Below, piece after piece: positions 54,076 through 64,000 of a stretch of DNA of 64,000 bases. Each line of letters begins with the position of its first letter. The first letter of the stretch is position 1. A program made the translations under genes and the position numbers. The notes beneath the pieces were generated by a model. The model did no database searches and was not told the origin of the DNA. It saw nothing but the letters and a program-made list of their open reading frames with translations. This DNA is from Paraspadella gotoi (Eukaryota > Chaetognatha). The stretch is from assembly GCA_051294375.1 (NCBI GenBank), contig CM119264.1:15092682-15156681 (forward strand), read 5' to 3'.

Positions 54076-54868
54076 GCAATTCCCTCTCTTAACTTTAAAG
54101 ATAAGCGAGGGAAAAAAATAAATATAAATTAATTTAGAAACTCAAAACTCGGTGATTCGTTGCGTTGAGGAAATTAATTTTAAAGTCCACTCCGACAGAA
54201 AATCTGCGTGCGGTTGTTTTCCCCTCGTCGATGACGATTTTGAGAACGAATCCAATTTTTTACTTAAAGGGATGCGTCTATACATGCTTGAGTGATGATT
54301 CGTTTGTATCGTTGCCAAATATCGAACTTTTGCTCGAAAATATTTTATTTATTGTTTCATTCGTTGGGATTTTTTTTTTCCGCAGTTTTTGTGACAAAAA
54401 AAATAATTTTCAGACGCTCGATTCCAAATTCCTTTCTCCCGATTCTCTTGATTCTCTTTCCTCTTCTATCTTGTTCTGTGGGTTGGAACTCTGTACCCTC
54501 TCACGGCGCAAAGCAAAGGGATTATTTCGCCCACACTGACAATACTATGAAATTGGTAAAACCAATATAAAATATTTGAGAGAAGGCCTAATGCCGAGGT
54601 TGAGTATTGAACGAGTAATTGAACGAATTTGAAAATAGTACGAATGGGTGATAATCACTTCATTTCTCGGGCAGAAGCGTCGGAATCGTTTCATCAAGAA
54701 AAAAGTTAAAAGAGAAAGTGAAAGAGAAATAAACACGAATCTCCGTGATAACCCAAACGAATAATCGACACCGACTTTAGGAGTCCACAAAAGGGAGGAG
54801 AACAAATTTTGAGAAACGAAAAAAAAATCGGACCGTCACTTTTGGCCTCGGCTCTGAAATGAATTCGT

Positions 54869-54872
<4 letters not shown>

Positions 54873-54918
<46 letters not shown>
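54873..54918. repeat. (GA)n microsatellite
   Basis: About 45 bases of pure GA dinucleotides. Confidence 0.94.
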
Positions 54919-54921
<3 letters not shown>

Positions 54922-55257
54922 ATTAAATATAAATAGCAGGAAAGCACTTCCAACTTTCCGGGAATAACTTCCCAATCGGTTTACATTACTCCGCGTTGGT
55001 TGTTATATTCGATCGTTTTTTTTCGACGTCGAGTATCAATTTGTATAAGAAACTCGGTTTTTCTGTTTCTTCCTTTCCCCCACTCACTCTCCCTCTCTCC
55101 CTCTTTCCCACCCCCTTTCTATTTCTCGTTTAACTTTTCAGGTTGGCTCAACCTTTTTAGAATGGTTGCGTCACTTCAGCTTCGGGCTGACTCGTGTATA
55201 TTTTCTGATGATTCACTCAAGGAGACAATAGGAATCCAAGGATCAATTTTCTCATTT

Positions 55258-55375
55258 GTATGAAATTGGTACAACCAATAAAAAATTATCCATTCATTGG
55301 ACAGGCTTTGGTGGTTTTAGGCCTCCATCACTCTTACAAAATAATGACATAGGAGGTCCCTACAGTATGAAAAGT
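55258..55375 (-). mobile_element. Dispersed repeat B, copy
   Basis: TATGAAATTGGTACAACCAA, then GGACAGGCTTTGGTGGTTTT, AGGCCTCCATCACTCTTACA and AATGACATAGGAGGTCCCT, in the same order as the inverted copy at 48.95-49.09 kb. Lacks about 30 internal bases present in the copy at 31.5 kb. Confidence 0.7.
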
Positions 55376-55566
55376 TGTAAATGTTATACATTTGGGACGA
55401 GAAATTGCTTTCTCATTTTAGATAGTGAGAAATATATCCCATTTGCCCCTCTTGGAGCTCAACATGTGTTTGGCATTGATGCGTAACCAAAACAATCGAT
55501 GAGCAACGAAGTTGAATTTCACCGCGATGCATCCCGATAATTCGTCCAAGATTGATAGAGAAAAAA

Positions 55567-55620
55567 CAAGTGAGCAAACAATGCCGGATCTGCCCACGGT
55601 CATTAGTGGTAAGCAGCTGA
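55567..55620 (-). mobile_element. HINE-like repeat, terminal fragment
   Basis: TGAGCAAACAATGCCGGATC followed by TGCCCACGGTCATTAGTGGT matches the start of the minus-oriented copies. It may be one end of a copy whose other end is at 57945-58213, broken by later insertions. Confidence 0.65.
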
Positions 55621-55664
55621 TCAGATAATTAATTAGAATTTGTTTACGTACAACAAGTTTTATT

Positions 55665-55915
55665 AAGAAACATAAATTTCGGACATGTTTCGCCTTCAAT
55701 GTAAACTGTAATAAAATCATCGGCGCAAAAACGAATTGATTTGTGAAACAAATATTTTTACAAATTTTAAAGTTTGAAGAAAGAAAGAGACAGAGAAAGA
55801 ATCGGTAAAAATATTTGTTTTACAATATTTGTTTCACAAACCTGTTTTTGCGCTGATGAAAGGTTACATTGATGCTGAAACATGTCCAAAATTTATGTTT
55901 CTTTATAAAACTCTA
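55665..55915. mobile_element. Second inverted pair carrying hammerhead-like ends
   Basis: Arms 55665-55760 and 55805-55915 are inverted copies (GAAACATAAATTT outermost, GTAAAAATATTTGTTT innermost). Each arm contains CYGATGA, a spacer and GAAACATGTCC. The stem is less regular than in the copies at 29 kb. Confidence 0.55.
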
Positions 55916-56487
55916 TGTAAACAATTTATTTTATACCTCAAACAAAAATTTTATACAATTATATATTTATTATACAATTATAAAATTTATGTTATTGAAC
56001 AAAAAATGTATATTATTTCGCAAACTAAGACTCGACGCTAGAGGGAAAACAAAATTAAATTAAATAAATTAACAAAGCACCGACCGGTGGTAGCTAAAGT
56101 TGGTTGCGGACATCAAATAGTAAAATTACCCATTTAAAAAAAATTATTTTTAATTTTATTAAAAAAATAAATAAATAAATATTTCCAAGTAGTTTTTCAA
56201 AAGCCGCCAAAACCGTGGTCGGCGAAAGTAAAATTTGGCCCTAATTTATTAAAATTAATTAATTCAGCTTTAATTTACATTTAATATAAACAGAATAAAA
56301 CAATGTTTTTTCCATTTTAACTCCTTTCCACTTTAAGAAAAAGGGTCATTCAAATTTTCAACTTCAAAATAGGCCAAAATGGAGTACAAATTCAGAAAGC
56401 TGAGCTCCTGGCGATTCCGAAAATGTATTCACTTTAAACATTTGATGCATTCTACCCCATTTTATATCGGTTTTAATTATAATATAA

Positions 56488-56560
56488 GGGACAAGATAGC
56501 TTATTTATTAAATGAATGGATAATTTTTATATTGGTTTGTACCAATTTCATAAAATAAAA
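56488..56560 (+). mobile_element. Dispersed repeat B, short copy
   Basis: ACAAGATAGCTTATTTATTA through GGTTTGTACCAATTTCATAA, nearly identical to 49037-49090. Confidence 0.7.
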
Positions 56561-57944
56561 AGAAACCTATCTGAAGAGTTGCAGGTCAAACGAAAAGGCC
56601 AATCCATCTGATATTTTTTATGAATTTTTTATTAGTGAATTCGAAAAATATAATAGACATTTTTTAAATTTCAACTTGTAACCTAGAAAATGAAACGTTT
56701 TTAAACTTTAACCCTGAATTCTTTCTAACTGGAACGCGTTTATCAAAATGTCTCTCTATTACATTTTTACAAATGTTTTTAAGATTGCTAATCAAATTTT
56801 AATTCAATATTATTTGCTGCAACTCTTCAAATTCAGTGTAGATTCATTGTAGCTCGAATTTCTTTACCATCTATTTAACTGAAGATTTTGTTCATGACTG
56901 GAAAACCAACAGAGTAACGAGATTAATTGTTTAATTCTCCCCTTCAAAACTAACCCATACCATGTTTTAACTTCTTACCTAGAATTTTTTAACAAACAGA
57001 TTGAAAAACAAATCTTTAAAAAATTGCTTACCCATTTAACTTAACAATTTTGTTATTTACCCATTTAAAAAAAATGATTAAAAACAGAATGTTTACATAT
57101 AAATAAAAACTTATTTTTTTGTGATTACTGATGATTATAATGTATTTCTCGATATATTAGCTCTAATACATCAATGATTACGTATTGTTATGCTGAATGA
57201 CCTTTCCTCTTGACATCACGCATAAAACGGGGTAAATCTTTTCGCAATCGAGTAAACAAAAAGATTTCGAAATCTTCTTTACCGTTTTTTTAAATTTAGA
57301 TTTTTTTTTCAGGATTTCTTTTTCTATATTTTTTTCCTGTAATTTTTTTTTAAAGAATTAATTACTAATTACTAAGGCTTTTATTAAATAATCTATACAA
57401 AATATCGAGAATGGTTTATTTCTTTAAACCTTTCATTCAAAAATTCAAGTCATTGCTATGGTAAGAAAGAAAGAATAAGAGGAGGATGAAGCAGATGAGT
57501 AGGGTGAAAATCAGAGAGAGAGAGAGAGAGAGAAAGAAGAGAGAGGTCGCGTGTTGATGCTGCCACAAGAGTTAGCAATCTTTGCAGGTATAGTTGGCGC
57601 GGTCAAACCAGAGTCATCAGAATATTCGGAGAATCTAAAATTTATGGTAAAAAGACAGATAAATCAAAAAAGAAAAGTAAAATCAGTTAAATTCTGTCAA
57701 GAATTCTTTCAAGAAGACTGTTCGCATTTCGTGCGGGCCATACCGTGAGACATATCCATGAATTTCAGTAACGAGTTGAAAGGTCTTTTCATCCTCTTGA
57801 ATTCGCCGTATGCGAACAAAAAATTTGTTCAGGGAAAATTAATAAAACGAAGAAAAGATAACTTAATTCGCGAATTCCAACTCGGTAAACGATAAACTAT
57901 CTTTTTTTCGGTTTTACCCCGTTTTATGCGTGATGTAACGATTC

Positions 57945-58213
57945 TATCGAAACTTGATTTTCTGCTCAATCACACACTTTCCTAGTCCTACCCACATACA
58001 AAATTTAAAGTCAATCACCCCATACAATCAGGAGTAATTGGCGTTCAAAGCTAAGGGACGGATGGACGGACGGACGGACATCAATTTATTTGCATAATTT
58101 ATCATAATTCGATGTTCTGACATGATTTAAGTGACTTACTGATTGGTGGGGCGGACCAACGGACAGATAAAGTGAAATATAGAGCCGGAATCTGCTGTAA
58201 GCAGATTCGGCTA
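57945..58213 (-). mobile_element. HINE-like repeat, partial copy with hairpin end
   Basis: CAATCACACACTTTCCTA, then GGACGGACGGACATCA, and ending with the hairpin AATCTGCTGTAAGCAGATTC followed by GGCTAA. Confidence 0.7.
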
Positions 58214-58984
58214 AAAACCTGACGGACCAAGGAAGAATGGTGAAAAGTACAAAGTGAAGAAAATTTTAACCATCATCATGAAGTTTTCTTTTTCGAACAG
58301 GCTCAATCGATTTTTTTCCCCCCAGAGGATTATTTTGTTCAGTCTTCCCAACTTTCTCCTCGCGAATTCATTCTACGATGACGGGAAAAAATTCGGACAC
58401 AATTTGGCGGGTTTGTTTACTTCGCCTTCGTTTCGGGTCGGATCCCTGCATACTTCCTTCTTTCCTCTTCTTAGTCGTCGCAGGGAATCTTAGTGAATCT
58501 GACTACCCGGACCAAGGCGAGAGAAACATTTATCCATTCACTATTGCCATTTAAAAATCCTCACTTTCCACAATATTTTATTTCCAAGAATATTCCCCAA
58601 ATAATTGGTTATCATCGTATCAATAATTGGTTATCATCGCATCAATAACCAATTACTATTACATCAATCAATTACTATTAGTATTACATCATTAATTCGT
58701 TATCGCATCAATCATTCGTTTTTTTCCCGGATTTTTTCATAAATTTTCTTTGATAGTAAAGTCTAGCGACATTATAAGTTATGATAAATCAAATGGCTAA
58801 TTTTACTTTCGCCGACCGCGGTTTTACTCTTAACCATAAAAACCCCGGTCGGCGAAAATAAAAATAACCCAATCAGATTATTAAAATTTTTAAAAAATTA
58901 CATGAGCTTTTGAAATATAAAAATAAAGACCTATAAAAATATTTTGGTAAGTTTATTTTTAAATGTTATGTTTTATTAAAAGTT

Positions 58985-59345
58985 AGCTATATTAATTAAT
59001 AATTATGAATAAAAACTAGGCTAAAATTAAAAAATAATAATTTTAAAATTTTAATTGCGGATTCGAATTCCTTGCAAAAAGTTGATAAAAGAAAAGATAA
59101 TTTTTATTAAAAAAATATGTTATTAAGTTGGTAAAAATTTAAAAAAACTATATAATTTTAAACCAAAAATGGTAAAATTAAAAAATCTTAGTTTTTAACG
59201 TTTTTACCAAGAATTTGTTAAAATGGATTTTACTTTCTGATATCAACTTTTTGCAAGGAATTCAAATCCGACTTTTAAAATTATTATTTTTTCACTTTAG
59301 CATATTTTTTAACTACTAATTATGAAAAAATATAGCTAACCATAT
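58985..59345. mobile_element. AT-rich palindromic repeat C, copy with both arms
   Basis: AATTCCTTGCAAAAAGTTGAT at about 59070 and its inverse ATCAACTTTTTGCAAGGAATT at about 59240 lie in inverted orientation, with further complementary AT-rich arms outside. Resembles 51170-51560. Confidence 0.5.
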
Positions 59346-59995
59346 GTTAATAAAATATTAAATTTTTCATATTATGTAAGCTAAATATGATTTTTATAAA
59401 ATTTTAATAATTTGAGTTTCTCATACTCGACAATGTTTGCACCATTTTAATAGCACCTTATATGCTTCAAAAATTGCTATTTGCGACAAGTAAGATGAAA
59501 CTCTACCAAAAAATGGTTATCATCATCGAATTCTTTAGACCTTATTACGTTAAAATAATAATGAATGGAATTAAATATCTTATATTTTGTTATCTTTGAA
59601 TGCTCTACTAGACAGACTGCACTGACTTTCATAATTAAAAAGTTTGCCGAATTACAGTCACGTTAGAGAAACTGAGCGTGACTTAAGCAAAACTTTTCTT
59701 TGCAAATTAAATTGAGGAGAAATGAATTTGTTTGAAGAGATAAAAACCATGTTTCATGAAATTTTATGTTGAAAAACACATTTGAGGCATGTAAAATGTA
59801 ATTTCTCAAAAACGACTACATATCATTGCAACGATTAACACTGGTGACTAGAATTAATAACAAAAATTAAAACTGAAATTGTCTTAACCAATGCAAATAA
59901 GAAAAATTTGCAATTAAATGATATACCAAAAAAATCATGTAAAAATTCAAGGTTCATATCCAGAATTACCAAGATTACCACTTAACAATCTCAGT

Positions 59996-61436
59996 TTAAG
60001 AACTTAGGAATGAAAGTTTTTTAAAGGCGTCATCTTCGTCCTTGATCTCGATCATGGAGACACAATGTTGTGTCGGCGATTTGGCATCCCTCCAACCTAA
60101 AATAGAAATCAGCAAAAATGTAATTGTCTTTTTAAAGATAATCTTTAAAAACTAGTTATTATAACGTTAGTAAACCTCTAGAAGGCGGAGGGGGTGAGAC
60201 ATTGAATCCTTCAAGAGACGGTGTGGCGAAAGGATACGGCGGCGGTGATGGCGGGAGAACGATGGCGGGCGGTACAAGCGTGGCGGCGCAGGTGAGGCGC
60301 GGACTCTCTGCGAAAATTAAAGGATCGAATCGGTTCGTCAAAAAATTTCACCCACTTTCCCTTACCTTCGGGAACAGAGAACCGCGCGTTCGGCGGACTC
60401 TCGGAGATTGGGGAAAAGGATGGCGAGGGCGAGAGCGGCGGGTAAAAGGGATGAGACATGAAGAGAGTAGAGGGATCCTCGCTTATTAGGGGAGATGAAG
60501 GTGGAGGAGTCGTTTCTAAGAAAAGATGATAAAACTTGTAACTACGGACAATCGGACATTGTCATGACTCATGACTCATAGAACATGTTTTTCCGAATAA
60601 GGTCGTTAGTGAGGAAAGAGATCAGTACCGTTGATGGGGGACCACGAGTTTAGATTGAAAGGATTGGCAGGCGGGGTCAGCATCGGTGACTCCTCCGCCA
60701 TCTCTTCTCGCGATGGGGGCGATAGCGAATCTTGTGGTGGCAACAACGGCGGTCGAGACGTCGCGTATGACAACCGGTTGAGGCATTGGGTGACGCCAAG
60801 GATGCCTCCTACTTCTACCTGGACGAGGATCCAGACAAAATCTAAAAAAAATGAGGGAATTTAGTTCAGTACCACTAATTTTCTTTTAACTTGCGCACGT
60901 AGATATTTTCATCAGTTATTTTCTAGTTTGCGAACCTCCAAAAAACGACCCAGTTGGCGACGCCATCCTCCATTGTGACTGGTAGAGCCCGGGCGATGAG
61001 GGGCTCGTTAAGGTCACAGTCAAATCCACACTCTGAAAATGTTTCGCGAACAATTTGCCATACGATTTTTTTTTTTTTTTTGAGGGGAGGAAACACGTTA
61101 CCACCTGTCCAGGTTGTATCGGTTCTACTACGAAGCGATCCTGTTCCCCCAAGCACGTTCCGCCCACGAAACGAAGACAACTTCCTGGCAGCCACTGATC
61201 TGAGCCAGAGTTACGAATTCGCCAAGTCTTGTGGAATCGCGTTCCGGGCGAAACGCTCTCCCCATCCGCGAAGGTCACGTCCTAGAAAACAATCACAACA
61301 CTGTGTTCATTAAGAAATGAAGCCATTTATTTGGTAAAAACCTACTTCGCACAAGGTCATGTCAAATTTGTCGTTTTCTGGTGGAAGGCCTGAAGTCTGC
61401 CAGTCGTAAAAGGCCCCAATTGCGGCGTGGATGTTC
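59996..61436 (-). CDS. ILRUN: ILRUN (C6orf106) ortholog, lacking its first exon in the model
   Basis: Exons 61436-61346, 61281-61102, 61032-60936, 60841-60629, 60515-60366, 60307-60176 and 60096-59996 join in phase for about 320 codons to a TAA. The first visible exon gives the end of the UBA-like domain (WNIHAAIGAFYDW, human WNLQAAIGAYYDF). The next three give the NBR1-like Ig-type domain: FHKTWRIRNSG, FVGGTCLG, SPGLYQSQWRM and FVWILVQVEVGGILGVTQ align along the human protein. The C-terminal 170 residues are Pro/Ser-rich with an NPF motif (ANPFNLN), also present in human ILRUN. In mammals ILRUN inhibits IRF3-dependent innate immune transcription and affects lipid metabolism. Whether that holds here is unknown. 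The missing exon should encode about 45 residues and is either at 61.5-64 kb, unrecognised, or beyond the window. The donor at 61102 or 61105 is ambiguous by one codon. Confidence 0.92.
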
Positions 61437-63063
61437 CTATAAAAAATTAAAATACTAATATACATTATATAGTCATGTGCAAAAAAACCCAAAAAAAAAC
61501 GCGCCACTTTATATGAGCCTAGATACCTCATAGGAGAGCTAATTTTAATTAATTTTTTTATATATTTTTATGCCAATATGTCAATATTCACTTACAAAAA
61601 ACCGTTTTAAAATTCCTACAATAGTTTCCAAGATAAGGTCATAAACGTAAGCCTTAAAAAACAAAATTTATCAGAATAAAATTTTCAAGTTTCTCTAAAG
61701 ATTTCTGACGCGCTAGTACTAACTATTTAAAAAAAATAGAAAACGTTTCGCTGATTTCTTCAAGCATTTACCATAAATGAGTTATACGTGGGTAGTACCC
61801 AATTTCGGCAAAGCGGGAGTATCTCACTTAATCCTATTGGTACAATACTTAAATTTTAATATAAAACTTGAAGAAAAATTTGTCGTCATCTAGAGACATA
61901 TCACTTTCAGTTGTACCCAGTGGGCCTATCTAGGAAAAAAGTATATCACAAAATTCATTTATTCAATAAATAGTATACAAAACATGGGTATATGTATTCC
62001 TTTCCTCGGCATTGACTAATGACTACTGCCTGCATTTATCTGGGCATGCTCTCATACAGCAAATTAGGGTATGACAGTGAAATGTTTTTCTACATCTTTA
62101 ACACAATTCTTTTCAGAACCGATATTAATATTGCGCGTCTTTCCCTTTTTTCTGAGAGCTATAATAGCACTTAGTAACATTGTAACAATATTTTTTTGCC
62201 TGTAACTTCTACCCCGTGAGCCAAATCCGATGATACGAAAGAAAAATTAATTATACGTAAACTGTACGCCAATAAGAAAAATTTAGACCATTTGAAAGAA
62301 AAATCAATGACATTTTTAAAAATTTCAAAACATTGCTCACAAACGCTTTCAAACATTCTAAAAATACAATCCAAACTAGTAACAAAAAACTCGGCATCGT
62401 TAAAAAAATTATTATTCATGGAGCAAAAAACCTTGTCCAAAAGGAACTCTAATTTTATTACCATTAAAAATGTTGAATGCTGATAACCACTTTGGTTTCT
62501 GCTGGCAAACCTTTTAATAATAAATTACCACAAGAAAAAAAATCAGATTTTACAGGTTGGAACCTCACCTCACCTTCTCAAGCTGATCTTTCGGTAAAAA
62601 TTTCGTTAAAAAAATTTTATGCAGCCGATGCTGTGATGCACTGGTCCCTCTATTGAGCTTATACTACCAATTTTTCAAATTGTTTTGCCATAAGCCACTC
62701 CAGTTTCTTTAGTTTTTCAAGGGAGGACAAGCTAATTATAGGCAGTAAATACCCAATCTTCGTCTTGCCAATAATCCATTTGGCACAGAAAAGAAGTTTT
62801 GGAAATTGCTTATTCAGCCAGCTAGAATTGTTTGAATAAAGGCTAGAGTATCATTCTCCCAGGCACCATAAGGTTTATGGACATAGTAGAGGGCAAAAAA
62901 GCCCAAATATATCGGTACCAGGGTCTTAAAATCTTAATACAAAATTGTTTATTGCACTTGATTTTTAACAAATATGATTCGCGACAATTTGGCGATTTTA
63001 GCATCTTCATGAGAAAAAAAGATTTGAAGTTGTTAATGATAATGGATTAAATTAAAATTTATA
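61437..63063. other. ILRUN 5' intron or upstream region
   Basis: AT-rich. A motif AGTCATGTGCAAAAAAA followed by CGCGCCACTTTAT at 61470-61515 repeats the transposon-end-like sequence of 3843. The open frame 62171-62464 (minus) is Phe/Lys-rich with no family motif. The missing ILRUN first exon could not be identified. Confidence 0.45.
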
Positions 63064-63770
63064 CATGAACAAGTTTGAGCAAACAATGTCGGATCTGCCC
63101 ACGATCATTATCGGTAATTAATTAATTAATAATTCAAATTAATTAACTTTAATTAATTATTTAATTAATTAATAATTAATTTAAGTTAATTATTTATTTA
63201 ATTAGACAATTAATTAATGTGATCCGAAATGTTTGTTTTGATTGATTGACTGATTAATTAATTATTGATTAATTAATACATCTTGCATTTACGTTTAAAA
63301 TAAAAATAAAAAAAGCATAATCAAATAGTGAAACTGGTTCTTTGTTTTTTCCATTTAAACTCATTTTCACTTAAACTTGATTTCCAGTTTAATCACATAC
63401 TTTTCTACCCAAATACAAAAATTTCAAGTCAATCCCCCATCCACTCATATGAGTAATAGTGAAATAATAATAATAATAGTGAAATATATTTTTTGGTTTT
63501 TTCCATTTAAACTCATTTCTACTCGGATGATTCCATCGAAACTTCATATCCAGCTCAATCACCCACTTCCCTACCCACACACAAAATTTCATATTAATCC
63601 ATCCGTGCAATCACGAGTAATTGGTGTATTTTGCTAAGTTGGGACGGACGGACAAACAGATGGATGGACATCGTTTTTTTTTGCATAATTTATCATAATT
63701 CGATATTCTGACATGATTTAAGTTAATGCCCGACAAAGTGAATTATAGTGAATTATATCGGGATCTGTGG
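63064..63770 (-). mobile_element. HINE-like repeat, near-complete copy, about 700 bases
   Basis: Starts AACAAGTTTGAGCAAACAAT and GTCGGATCTGCC. Contains ATTAATTA-rich DNA, TTCCCTACCCACACACAAAA and the GGGACGGACGGACAAACAGA block. The end is degenerate (ATTATATCGGGATCTG) and the hairpin is lost. Confidence 0.75.
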
Positions 63771-64000
63771 CGAACGGTTGCTTAACGTTGCCACGTGCGT
63801 CTCTGACTCCAAAAGTTTAGCTAAACAATAAAATGTTTTCCAGAACAAAGTCTTTTATTTGTTCGTTATTAAAAACAGACCTTAATAAAATAATCAAAGC
63901 ATATAGATATTCTATATGCATATCAACAAGGAAAAAGCAATAGCAAGCAATAGCAAGCAATAGCAAGCAATACTAATATTCGTTAAGAATCATTAATAAA

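Larger units (their letters stand above)
53000..59990. other. Catenin upstream / ILRUN downstream region, repeats only
   Basis: A splice donor (ACAAAG then GTAAGC) at 53808 on the minus strand, with an acceptor just upstream of ATG 52984, suggests a non-coding first exon of the catenin gene around 53808-53900. Otherwise the stretch holds GA tracts, HINE-like fragments, repeat B copies, a hammerhead-like inverted pair and AT-rich palindromes. Short open frames (for example 54165-54539 and 57551-57748) show no family features. Confidence 0.5.

Noticed and set aside
62171-62464. 97-codon minus-strand frame upstream of ILRUN considered as the missing first exon
   Set aside because: No similarity to the ILRUN N-terminal motif and no suitable donor; composition is typical of AT-rich non-coding DNA.

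Overview
The window looks like an invertebrate metazoan nuclear genome, probably a protostome. Genes are split into many small exons by GT-AG introns, coding DNA is rich in CpG and in Asp/Ser/Ala codons, and the identifiable families are animal-specific (delta-catenin, LIM/FHL, ILRUN, fibrinogen-related domain). Intergenic and intronic DNA is full of (GA)n/(CT)n microsatellites and dispersed repeats, and there are eight runs of N. I could not narrow the organism further. All exon models were built by hand from reading frame, splice signals and phase. No search was run.

Layout: 0-6 kb holds repeats and no gene I can support. 6.2-10.3 kb (minus) is a complete 9-exon LIM-domain gene (722 aa) with three C-terminal LIM domains and a low-complexity N-terminal half. 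10.4-19.9 kb holds repeats, gaps and no supported gene. 19.96-27.08 kb (plus) is a 12-exon gene for a predicted secreted protein of 923 aa, with a signal peptide, helical/charged regions, a cysteine-rich ephrin-receptor-like module and a C-terminal fibrinogen-related domain. 28.7-53.0 kb (minus) is a delta-catenin/p120-family gene, with N-terminal exons at 48.4-53.0 kb, armadillo exons at 31.3-41.5 kb and a C-terminus ending in a PDZ-ligand-like ETSV. 60.0-61.4 kb (minus) is an ILRUN (C6orf106) ortholog whose first exon was not found.

The catenin introns contain other things. One intron near the 3' end carries an intronless antisense gene (30.1-31.2 kb) for a putative secreted, repeat-built protein. 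The 6.5-kb intron before the second armadillo exon carries two same-strand coding units (a 422-codon open frame at 37.8-39.1 kb and a 3-exon unit at 35.2-36.5 kb) among transposons.

Four mobile-element families recur: a HINE/DINE-like element with terminal hairpin and internal minisatellite (at least eight copies or fragments, one inserted into another copy); elements carrying a hammerhead-ribozyme-like core in inverted pairs; a TA-flanked Tc1/mariner-like non-autonomous element; and tRNA-derived SINE heads. The most unusual points are the nested secreted repeat protein, the ephrin-like plus fibrinogen domain architecture, the compensating stem changes in the hammerhead-like motif and the heptad repeats of the LIM protein.
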